A stretch of DNA of 10,999 bases from an uncultured archaeon (GTDB lineage Archaea; Thermoproteota; Nitrososphaeria; Nitrososphaerales; Nitrosopumilaceae): contig CATMRH010000036.1 in the NCBI GenBank assembly GCA_950073955.1, forward strand, positions 1 to 10,999. Reading direction: 5' to 3'. Below, piece after piece: positions 5,432-10,999 of this stretch (the stretch's first letter is position 1; every line of letters starts with the position of its first letter). Made by a program: the position numbers and the translations under genes. The notes below the pieces were generated by a model, which saw only the letters and a list, made by a program, of their open reading frames with translations, had not been told where the DNA came from and made no database searches.

Positions 5432-6979
5432 ATGCATTCTGAGAAGATTGATGAATATACTAAAAAGAAAAACATAGCATTACAAGGAGGGGGCCAAGAT
5501 AGAATCAAAGCTCAACATGATAAAGGTAAATTAACTGCTCGTGAAAGAATCAATCTTTTACTTGATGAAGGTACTTTTACCGAAATGGATCCGTTAACCA
5601 CACACCACTATCATGAATATGATATGCAGAAAAAGAAATTCTTTACAGATGGCGTAATTTGTGGTTATGGATCAGTTAATGGTAGACAAATCTTTGTCTT
5701 TGCTTATGACTTTACGGTACTTGGTGGAACATTAAGTAAAATGGGAGCTAAAAAAATTACTAAACTAACAGATCATGCACTTAGAACCGGATGTCCAATC
5801 ATTGGAATAATGGATTCCGGTGGTGCTAGAATTCAAGAAGGAATTATGAGTCTTGATGGATTTGCAGATATCTTTTATTACAATCAATTAGCTTCTGGAG
5901 TAATTCCACAAATTACTGCAAGTATTGGTCCTTCAGCAGGTGGTGCGGTATACTCTCCTGCAATGACAGACTTTGTAATTATGGTTGATAAGATAGGAAC
6001 TATGTTTGTTACAGGACCTGATGTAGTCAAGACTGTATTAGGTGAAGAAATTTCATTTGAAGATCTTGGTGGAGCAGTGACACATGCTACAAAAAGTGGA
6101 GTTGCTCATTTTGTTGCACAAAATGAATACGAGTGTATGGATTATGTTAAAAAATTACTTTCATATCTTCCACAAAATAATACTGAAGAACCACCTAAAA
6201 CTAAAACTGATGATGATCCAAATAGATTAGATCATAATCTGATTAACATAATTCCAGAAAATCCTTTGCAACCTTATGACATGAAAGACATCATTAACTC
6301 AATTGTTGACAATCATGAATTCTTTGAAGTGCATGAATTATTTGCACCAAATATTGTAGTTGGTTATGGAAGAATGAATGGTAGAGTTGTTGGATTTATT
6401 GCAAACAATCCTATGCATCTTGCAGGTGCACTTGATATTGATTCATCAAGTAAGGCAGCACGTTTTATCCGATTCTGTGATGCCTTTAACATACCACTCA
6501 TTACTTTAGTAGACACTCCTGGCTACATGCCTGGTTCTAATCAAGAACACAACGGCATCATTAGACATGGAAGTAAGTTACTCTATGCATTTTGTGAAGC
6601 TACTGTTCCAAGAATCACACTAGTTATTGGTAAAGCGTATGGTGGTGCATACATTGCAATGGGAAGTAAAAATCTTAGAACTGACATTAACTATGCATGG
6701 CCCACTGCAAGATGTGCAGTTTTAGGTGGAGAAGCAGCCGTAAAAATCATGTATAGAAAAGAACTTGCAAAAGCCGAAAACCCTGAATCTCTTAAAAAAG
6801 AATTAATTGATGAATTTGTAGAAAAATTTGAAAACCCTTACGTTGCTGCATCTCATGGAACTGTTGACAATGTAATTGATCCAGCTGAAACAAGACCCAT
6901 GCTAATAAAAGCACTAGAAATGCTTGAAAACAAAAGAGAAAAACAACTACCTAGAAAACACGGAAACATCAATCTATGA
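5432..6979 (+). CDS. pccB: Acetyl-CoA/propionyl-CoA carboxylase, carboxyltransferase subunit
   Basis: This subunit transfers the carboxyl group from carboxybiotin to acetyl-CoA (giving malonyl-CoA) or propionyl-CoA (giving methylmalonyl-CoA). Archaea do not make fatty acids in quantity, and in thaumarchaea this enzyme serves the two carboxylations of the 3-hydroxypropionate/4-hydroxybutyrate cycle. The 515-residue protein has the usual PccB-like length, with N and C crotonase-fold halves. Visible motifs are KLTARERINLLLDEGTF near the N-terminus, DSGGARIQEG (128-137), GPSAGGAVYSPA (166-177), DTPGYMPG, QEHNGIIRHG and GKAYGGAYIAMGSK. The GG pairs at 130-131 and 170-171 are typical oxyanion-hole elements. 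Residue 408 (Ile, in GGAYI) matches the position that is Asp in strict propionyl-CoA enzymes. The ATG at 5432 follows a TATA-like box; an ATG at 5414 hits a stop after two codons. The gene overlaps the next by four bases (ATGA), indicating a single operon. Confidence 0.94.
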   Translation: MHSEKIDEYTKKKNIALQGGGQDRIKAQHDKGKLTARERINLLLDEGTFTEMDPLTTHHYHEYDMQKKKFFTDGVICGYGSVNGRQIFVFAYDFTVLGGTLSKMGAKKITKLTDHALRTGCPIIGIMDSGGARIQEGIMSLDGFADIFYYNQLASGVIPQITASIGPSAGGAVYSPAMTDFVIMVDKIGTMFVTGPDVVKTVLGEEISFEDLGGAVTHATKSGVAHFVAQNEYECMDYVKKLLSYLPQNNTEEPPKTKTDDDPNRLDHNLINIIPENPLQPYDMKDIINSIVDNHEFFEVHELFAPNIVVGYGRMNGRVVGFIANNPMHLAGALDIDSSSKAARFIRFCDAFNIPLITLVDTPGYMPGSNQEHNGIIRHGSKLLYAFCEATVPRITLVIGKAYGGAYIAMGSKNLRTDINYAWPTARCAVLGGEAAVKIMYRKELAKAENPESLKKELIDEFVEKFENPYVAASHGTVDNVIDPAETRPMLIKALEMLENKREKQLPRKHGNINL

Positions 6980-8463
6980 TTGAAAAAGTACTTATCGCAA
7001 ACAGAGGAGAAATTGCTTTACGTGTAATTAGAACATGTAAATTGCTTGGAATAAAAACAGTTGCAGTTTATTCTGATGAAGATTATAATTCTTTACACGT
7101 AAAACAAGCTACTGAAGCATATCACATTGGAGAAGCAGCTCCTGCAAAATCATATCTGAACCAAGAAAAAATTCTAGAAGTAATGCTATCATCTGGTGCA
7201 GATGCTGTTCATCCAGGTTATGGTTTTCTTTCTGAAAACGATGATTTTGCAAGACTTTGTGAAAAAAATAAAATTAACTTCATTGGCCCATCTGCAGATT
7301 CAATGGATCTTTGTGGTGACAAGATGAAATGTAAATCTGCAATGTTAAAAGCTGAGGTTCCAACTGTTCCAGGAAGTCCTGGCCTATTAAAAGACGCTGA
7401 TGATGCAGAAAAGATTGCAAATAAAATTGGCTATCCTGTAATGTTAAAATCAGTTTATGGTGGTGGTGGCCGCGGAATTAGAATAGTGACTACTGACAAA
7501 GAATTACGTGATGGCTATGAATCTGTTACAGGAGAATCAATGGCGTCAGTAGGAAAATCTGCCATTATTGTAGAAAAATTTCTTGAAAAGACACGACACA
7601 TTGAATTTCAAATGGCTAGAGATACTCATGGTAATACTGTTCATATATTTGAGAGAGAGTGCTCAATTCAAAGACGAAACCAAAAATTAATTGAACAAAC
7701 TCCTTCACCAGTGGTTGATGAAGAAACAAGAGCCCGTATAGGTAAATTAGTTTGTAAAGCAGCCGATGCAGTTGGCTATACTAACTTGGGAACTGCTGAA
7801 TTTCTAAGAGCTGATAATGGTGAATTCTACTTTATTGAAATCAATGCAAGATTACAAGTCGAACACCCAATTACCGAACTTGTATCTGGATTGGATCTGG
7901 TCAAATTACAATTAGATATTGCAAATGGAGAACCAATTCCATTCAAACAAAGTGATCTCAAAATGAATGGTTATGCAATAGAGTGTAGAATCAATGCGGA
8001 AGATACATTCTTGGAATTTGCTCCTTCTACTGGTCCTATTTCCGATGTAATAATTCCAGCAGGACCAAGCGTTCGATGTGATACGTATCTATATCCTGGG
8101 TGCTCAGTTTCTCCATTTTATGACTCACTTATGGCAAAACTCGTTACATGGGGACAAACATTTGAGGAATCTAGAACTAGAATGCTTTCAGCATTAAATG
8201 ACTTTTACATTCAAGGTGTAGAAACCTCGATTCCTCTCTATAAAACAATTCTAAATTCCGACGAATACAAAAATGGAGAACTTTCTACTGATTTTCTTAA
8301 ACGTCATAATATGATTGATAGATTAACTGAAGATCTCAAGAAAGAAAAAGAAGAGAAAAGCGAAGCAGCTTTAGCTGCTGCAATTATTTATTCTGAATAC
8401 TTTAAGAGTCGTATACAAAACAATTCTAGCAGTAATCCCAACTGGAAAAATAAATTGGATTGA
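6976..8463 (+). CDS. accC: Acetyl-CoA/propionyl-CoA carboxylase, biotin carboxylase subunit
   Basis: An ATP-grasp enzyme that carboxylates biotin on the carrier protein using bicarbonate and ATP. Family motifs appear in order: IEKVLIANRGEIALR at the N-terminus, VHPGYGFLSEN, the glycine-rich loop GGGGRG (162-167), EKFLEKTRHIEFQ (200-212), ECSIQRRNQKLIEQTPSP, and EINARLQVEH (288-297), with Glu288, Asn290, Arg292 and Glu296 in the metal-binding and catalytic positions known from the E. coli enzyme. At 495 residues it is about 45 longer than E. coli AccC; the extra tail is a charged, lysine/glutamate-rich helix, then an Ala-rich segment (EAALAAAIIYSEYF) and an Asn/Ser-rich end. This tail could contact the other subunits, but that is inference. 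The start overlaps the carboxyltransferase stop (ATGA), and the carrier gene follows after six bases. Confidence 0.95.
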   Translation: MIEKVLIANRGEIALRVIRTCKLLGIKTVAVYSDEDYNSLHVKQATEAYHIGEAAPAKSYLNQEKILEVMLSSGADAVHPGYGFLSENDDFARLCEKNKINFIGPSADSMDLCGDKMKCKSAMLKAEVPTVPGSPGLLKDADDAEKIANKIGYPVMLKSVYGGGGRGIRIVTTDKELRDGYESVTGESMASVGKSAIIVEKFLEKTRHIEFQMARDTHGNTVHIFERECSIQRRNQKLIEQTPSPVVDEETRARIGKLVCKAADAVGYTNLGTAEFLRADNGEFYFIEINARLQVEHPITELVSGLDLVKLQLDIANGEPIPFKQSDLKMNGYAIECRINAEDTFLEFAPSTGPISDVIIPAGPSVRCDTYLYPGCSVSPFYDSLMAKLVTWGQTFEESRTRMLSALNDFYIQGVETSIPLYKTILNSDEYKNGELSTDFLKRHNMIDRLTEDLKKEKEEKSEAALAAAIIYSEYFKSRIQNNSSSNPNWKNKLD

Positions 8464-8469
8464 TGAATT

Positions 8470-8982
8470 ATGAATTATAAAATACTAGATATTGAAAAGT
8501 CATTTGAAGGAAAGATAACAGAAAATCTTGGTAATAATGAATATGTAATTAAAATTAATGATGACGAACATAAATTAAAAATTCTAAATATGACTTCAAA
8601 GGGAATTGAATTTATTTTAGACCAAAAATATCACAGAGCAAAATATCTAGAACAATCTACAAATGAAATGAATCTTGTAATTGATAATGTCCCAATTACA
8701 CTAAACATCCATGCTCACTTTGATGAAATTGTTTACAAAAACACTGGTGGAGGTGGTACAGGTGATGCACAATTAGCTTTGAAAAGCCAAATTCCAGGAA
8801 AAGTTGTGTCAATTGCAGTTACTGATGGAGATTCTGTAAAGAAAGGTGATGTTGTTTGTACTTTAGAATCCATGAAAATGCAAGTAGCTGTTAAAGCACA
8901 CAAAGATGGTGTTATAAAATCAATTAAAGTAAAGGAAGCTGCAACTGTTGCCAAAGGCGACGTTATTGCAGAAATAGAATAA
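8470..8982 (+). CDS. accB: Biotin carboxyl carrier protein of acetyl-CoA/propionyl-CoA carboxylase
   Basis: This protein carries the covalently bound biotin between the biotin carboxylase and carboxyltransferase active sites. The 170-residue product has three parts. Residues 1-90 are strand-rich and may correspond to the biotin-transferase (BT) contact domain of propionyl-CoA carboxylase alpha chains. TGGGGTG (92-98) is a flexible hinge. Residues 103-170 are the biotinyl domain, with LESMKM containing the acceptor Lys136, 34 residues from the C-terminus as is usual for this family. Ser replaces the more common Ala in the A-M-K-M motif. The ATG at 8470 is used; an ATG at 8463 overlapping the accC stop terminates after five codons in another frame. 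This third gene completes the enzyme. No biotin-protein ligase is in the window. The gene ends 13 bases from the convergent peroxiredoxin gene. Confidence 0.93.
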   Translation: MNYKILDIEKSFEGKITENLGNNEYVIKINDDEHKLKILNMTSKGIEFILDQKYHRAKYLEQSTNEMNLVIDNVPITLNIHAHFDEIVYKNTGGGGTGDAQLALKSQIPGKVVSIAVTDGDSVKKGDVVCTLESMKMQVAVKAHKDGVIKSIKVKEAATVAKGDVIAEIE

Positions 8983-8997
8983 AAAGAAATTTTTCTT
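8981..8997. terminator. Shared hairpin/T-tract terminator between converging genes
   Basis: AAGAAA (8984-8989) and TTTCTT (8992-8997) form a six-base stem with a two-base loop in the 13-base gap between the carrier-protein and peroxiredoxin stop codons. There is a run of five T on the + strand (8990-8994) and of five T on the - strand (8981-8985). The symmetry suits termination in both directions. Confidence 0.45.
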
Positions 8998-9460
8998 ATT
9001 TCAGAAAATTTTTAATTTCTTCATAGTTTGGTTCTTTTAATGGATCTTCTGAAACCCATTTGTAACCAATCTTTCCATCTTCCATTATTATAAATACAGA
9101 ACGTTTTGCAGCATTGTAATCTTTAAGGTGAAGTAAATCTTTCATCAATATACCGTAATCACGAATTGTTTTACTGTTATAATCCCCCAACAATGGAAAA
9201 TTGAAATTGTGTTTTTCTGTAAATGTTTTATTTGCAAACGGTCCATCATTACTAATTGCTACTATTTGTGCACCAAGATCTGAAATCTCTTGCCATGAAT
9301 CTCTAAGTGTACACAGCTCGACTTCACAAACTGGAGAACTTGCAGCAACTATGAATGACAGTACAATTTTTTTCCCTTTAAATTCATCCAAAGTCCGCAT
9401 CTTCAAATCTACATCCGGAAGTTCAAAATCAGGAGCAACATCTCCAATATTTAATGACAT
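8996..9460 (-). CDS. Peroxiredoxin (BCP/AhpE-like, AhpC/TSA family)
   Basis: A 154-residue thiol peroxidase that reduces hydrogen peroxide or organic hydroperoxides in the cytoplasm; no signal peptide is present. It starts SLNIGDVAPDFELPDVD, the usual peroxiredoxin N-terminus, and the active-site segment is SSPVCEVELCTLRD. Cys45 aligns with the peroxidatic Cys and Cys50, five residues on, with the resolving Cys of bacterioferritin comigratory protein (BCP)-type enzymes, so an intramolecular disulfide is expected. The second half has RSVFIIMEDGKI, matching the family's R-x-x-F-I-I-D-x-x-G. Val38 occupies the position of the nearly invariant Pro in P-x-x-x-T/S-x-x-C. The ATG at 9460 has a TATA-like box about 24 bases upstream. 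It converges on the carboxylase genes and diverges from nuoA; neither neighbour suggests a specific reductant. Confidence 0.9.
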   Translation of the reverse strand: MSLNIGDVAPDFELPDVDLKMRTLDEFKGKKIVLSFIVAASSPVCEVELCTLRDSWQEISDLGAQIVAISNDGPFANKTFTEKHNFNFPLLGDYNSKTIRDYGILMKDLLHLKDYNAAKRSVFIIMEDGKIGYKWVSEDPLKEPNYEEIKNFLK

Positions 9461-9480
9461 GATAATTTTTTGCCATTATC

Positions 9481-9487
9481 CTTTTAA
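9481..9487 (-). promoter_or_regulatory. TATA-like box of the peroxiredoxin gene
   Basis: The minus strand reads TTAAAAG, centred about 24 bases before the ATG at 9460, within the 113-base divergent region shared with nuoA. Confidence 0.4.
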
Positions 9488-9541
9488 GTAGTTTTCAAAA
9501 ACTAATTTCTCTAAAATCTGATCGAAAAAAGTAACCATACC

Positions 9542-9549
9542 TTTTTATA
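9542..9549 (+). promoter_or_regulatory. TATA-like box of the nuo operon
   Basis: TTTTTATA is centred about 28 bases before the TTG at 9574, so the transcript should start at or within about two bases of that codon. This supports TTG as the nuoA start and marks the head of the nuo operon. Confidence 0.5.
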
Positions 9550-9573
9550 CAAAAATCAGGGCAAATAGCTAAA

Positions 9574-9948
9574 TTGGTCGGGGAATTAGCGGGCAGTTAT
9601 AGTACAGTGGTACTGATGTTTGCCTTTGGCATAGCAGCTATGGCACCTGCATTAGTAATTTCAAGAATGATCTCACCAAGAAAACGAAGCAATCCTGTTA
9701 AATTTTTGCCAATGGAATGTGGTCAAGTTCCATCAGGAGAAGGACGAACTCACTTTATGATGCAGTATTACCCTTACATTCTGATGTTTGTAGTCTTTGA
9801 TGTCATGGCAATTTTCTTGTATGCATGGGGAAGTGCTCTTTTGGAGCTCCCAAAGAGTGCAACTTTACCAATAATGGGATTTTTAGCTATAATGTTTGGA
9901 GCAATGGCATTTGCATTGTATCAATCAGGGAGACGAAGAATATGGTAG
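9574..9948 (+). CDS. nuoA: NADH dehydrogenase-like complex I subunit A (ND3 homologue)
   Basis: A small membrane-arm subunit of proton-pumping complex I, located at the quinone-site/membrane-arm junction. The 124-residue protein has three hydrophobic helices (about 10-30, 66-88 and 96-117). Between helices 1 and 2 lies the signature loop NPVKFLPMECGQVP, with Glu48-Cys49-Gly50 as in the ND3 loop that contacts the quinone cavity. The second helix holds FDVMAIFLYAW: the conserved Asp (76) is kept, but the Glu two residues later in most NuoA/ND3 proteins is Met78. The start is a TTG at 9574, chosen because the TATA-like box is about 28 bases upstream and the first helix is then complete. It is the first gene of the nuo cluster; nuoB follows after 40 bases. 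Thaumarchaeal complex I is generally reported to lack the NADH-oxidising NuoEFG module, so the electron donor is unknown. Confidence 0.92.
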   Translation: MVGELAGSYSTVVLMFAFGIAAMAPALVISRMISPRKRSNPVKFLPMECGQVPSGEGRTHFMMQYYPYILMFVVFDVMAIFLYAWGSALLELPKSATLPIMGFLAIMFGAMAFALYQSGRRRIW

Positions 9949-9950
9949 TT

Positions 9951-9960
9951 TTTTATATTA
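9951..9960 (+). promoter_or_regulatory. Possible internal TATA-like box between nuoA and nuoB
   Basis: TTTTATATTA lies just past the nuoA stop and is centred about 33 bases before the nuoB TTG. A start site near 9981 would give a leader of roughly 8 bases. It may be an internal promoter or simply AT-rich spacer; only transcript mapping can tell. Confidence 0.3.
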
Positions 9961-9988
9961 ATTACAGTTACGAGGATGGGGGATAAGA

Positions 9989-10513
9989 TTGCTTAAAGAT
10001 TTAATGACACCCGAAAACGCAAATGTTTTTGTAGGAAAGTTAGGAGATATTTTAGAAAAAGCAATCGGTAAACCATTGGGCTACGCCATCAACTGGGGTA
10101 GAATTTGGTCACTCTGGCCTGTCCACATTGAAACAGCTTGTTGCAGTGTTGAATTTGGTGCAGCATCAAGTCCTAGATATGATGTTGAAAGATTTGGTAT
10201 CATTGAAGCATTTGGATCACTTAGACAATGTGATCTAGTTGTTGTTCAAGGAACTATTACAAGAAAAATGGCACCACGTCTCAGATTAGTTTATGATCAA
10301 ATGCCAGAACCAAAGTATGTAATTGCTATGGGAGCTTGCGCAATTACTGGAGGATTGTATTTTGATTCATACAATGTACTTCCAGGAATTGACGGAATAC
10401 TTCCAGTTGATGTCTATGTTCCAGGATGCCCGCCTAGACCTGAAACTCTCATCCAAGGATGTATTTTACTGCAAGAGAAAATCAAGAGAATGAAGGCTAG
10501 GACGATTGTATAA
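9989..10513 (+). CDS. nuoB: NADH dehydrogenase-like complex I subunit B (N2 cluster protein)
   Basis: A peripheral-arm subunit holding the terminal [4Fe-4S] cluster N2, which passes electrons to quinone. The 174-residue protein has all four ligands: adjacent Cys51-Cys52 (ETACCSVE), Cys117 (GACAITGG) and Cys147 (VPGCPPRPE). The segment WGRIWSLWPVHIETACC is typical for the family. There is no membrane helix. The start is TTG at 9989, preceded by purine-rich bases (GAGGATGGGGGAT, 9972-9984) that could act as a ribosome-binding site; no other common start codon is in frame upstream, and an ATG at 10004 would remove five residues. A seven-codon reading frame from ATG 9975 overlaps the start in another frame and is probably not a gene. 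The stop overlaps the nuoC ATG by one base. Confidence 0.95.
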   Translation: MLKDLMTPENANVFVGKLGDILEKAIGKPLGYAINWGRIWSLWPVHIETACCSVEFGAASSPRYDVERFGIIEAFGSLRQCDLVVVQGTITRKMAPRLRLVYDQMPEPKYVIAMGACAITGGLYFDSYNVLPGIDGILPVDVYVPGCPPRPETLIQGCILLQEKIKRMKARTIV

Positions 10514-10999
10514 TGAGTTCTGATTCTGGAAAACCAACAACTGATTCAAAACCTGAATCTAAACCTGAATCTAAACCTGAATCTAAACCTGAATCTAAAC
10601 CTGAAACTAAACCTGAAACTAAACCTGAAACTAAACCTGAAACTAAACCTGTAGTAAAAAAACCAGAAGAAAAATCAGTAGAATTACCAGAGTTTGAGAA
10701 AGGAATTTCTGATAAAATCGTTGAAAAGTTTGGCGATAAAGTTGAAGTTGCATTTGTAAAAAAAGACAGAGTTGGAATTAATGTAAGTCGAGAAAACATA
10801 CATAATGTTGCAAAATTCATCCGTGATGGACTAAACTATGATCATGTAGAATCCGTTTCAGGTGTAGATTATCCTCAAAATCAAGAAATTGCAGTTGTTT
10901 ATCATATAGGCTCTTACTCAGATCCCTCATTAGCAAGACAGATTCTAGTTTTATCTACTACAGCCCAACGAGAGGAAAATCCAATACCTGGAAATGACG
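10513..10999 (+). CDS. nuoC: NADH dehydrogenase-like complex I subunit C, 5' part, with KPE(S/T) repeat N-terminus
   Basis: The ATG lies within the nuoB stop (TAATG) and the frame stays open to the right edge, giving 162 residues. After a short Ser/Asp leader, residues 13-44 are eight KPE(S/T) units, followed by a further KP/EE-rich stretch to about residue 60. The NuoC (30-kDa subunit) domain then begins at about residue 60 (FEKGISDKIVEKFGDKVEVA), with VAKFIRDGLNYDHVESVSGVDY and EIAVVYHIGSYSD matching the conserved N-terminal half of NuoC. The visible part ends at NPIPGND; the C-terminal motif (E-R-E-V-Y-D-M-F-G) lies outside the window. NuoC sits next to NuoD and NuoB in the peripheral arm and binds no cofactor. 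The family call relies on domain similarity plus operon position. The repeat tract is probably disordered and exposed. Confidence 0.87.
   Translation, partial: MSSDSGKPTTDSKPESKPESKPESKPESKPETKPETKPETKPETKPVVKKPEEKSVELPEFEKGISDKIVEKFGDKVEVAFVKKDRVGINVSRENIHNVAKFIRDGLNYDHVESVSGVDYPQNQEIAVVYHIGSYSDPSLARQILVLSTTAQREENPIPGND
10549..10650 (+). repeat. 12-base tandem repeat inside nuoC
   Basis: Eight consecutive 12-base units occupy 10549-10644: four copies of AAACCTGAATCT, then four of AAACCTGAAACT, followed by a half unit (AAACCT, 10645-10650). Copies are identical within each block, and the blocks differ at one base that changes Ser to Thr. The repeat unit is four codons, so copy-number changes keep the frame. 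The block pattern suggests recent slippage or unequal recombination. Confidence 0.97.

Noticed and set aside
8733..8954. Minus-strand open frame of 73 codons
   Set aside because: It is antisense to the biotinyl domain of the carrier protein, which is unmistakable on the + strand.
9201..9491. Forward open frame of 96 codons
   Set aside because: It is antisense to the peroxiredoxin gene and runs through that gene's promoter.
10549..10650. CRISPR-like array
   Set aside because: Units are 12 bases, directly adjacent with no spacers, and in frame within a coding gene.
10497..10820. Minus-strand open frame encoding a repetitive Ser-Gly-Leu/Asp protein
   Set aside because: The repetitiveness is only the complement of the nuoC tandem repeat, and the + strand frame continues into a real NuoC domain.

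Overview
The window is AT-rich, densely packed and looks archaeal, most likely from an ammonia-oxidising thaumarchaeon (Nitrososphaerota) of the Nitrosopumilus type. The evidence is the gene set: an archaeal clamp-loader large subunit, a complete three-gene acetyl-CoA/propionyl-CoA carboxylase as used in the 3-hydroxypropionate/4-hydroxybutyrate carbon-fixation cycle, an archaeal IMPase/FBPase, and the start of a nuo operon. Promoters also look archaeal, with TATA-like boxes centred about 24-31 bases before start codons (leaderless or nearly leaderless mRNAs). The order carboxylase - peroxiredoxin - nuoABC matches my memory of Nitrosopumilus genomes. The lineage is inference; no search was run.

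Layout. 1-595 (+): 3' part of hemA (glutamyl-tRNA reductase), with an unexpectedly short C-terminus. 601-768 (-): a 55-residue DUF1059-type gene that converges on hemA with 5 bases between the stop codons. 878-1720 (-): ferredoxin-NADP reductase-like flavoprotein. 1854-2654 (-): inositol monophosphatase/fructose-1,6-bisphosphatase family. 2737-5326 (+): a compact cluster of an unrecognised 371-residue protein, replication factor C large subunit, and an 11-cysteine zinc-ribbon-like small protein. 5432-8982 (+): carboxyltransferase, biotin carboxylase and biotin carboxyl carrier protein. 8996-9460 (-): peroxiredoxin, convergent with the carboxylase genes and divergent from nuo. 9574 to the window end (+): nuoA, nuoB and the 5' part of nuoC.

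How the genes work together. The carboxylase genes form one enzyme: biotin carboxylase charges the biotin on the carrier protein, and the carboxyltransferase passes the carboxyl group to acetyl-CoA or propionyl-CoA. The nuo genes begin a proton-pumping complex I: NuoA is part of the membrane arm, NuoB carries cluster N2, and NuoC is a peripheral-arm subunit. The rfcL cluster belongs to DNA replication, and its two flanking genes are candidate but unproven partners.

No mobile element, CRISPR array, tRNA or rRNA was seen, and no gene-free stretch exceeds about 135 bases. The most distinctive sequence features are an in-frame 12-base tandem repeat (eight units) encoding a KPES/KPET tract at the N-terminus of NuoC, the uncharacterised genes flanking rfcL, unusual residues at conserved positions in the peroxiredoxin and NuoA, and the shortened hemA product.
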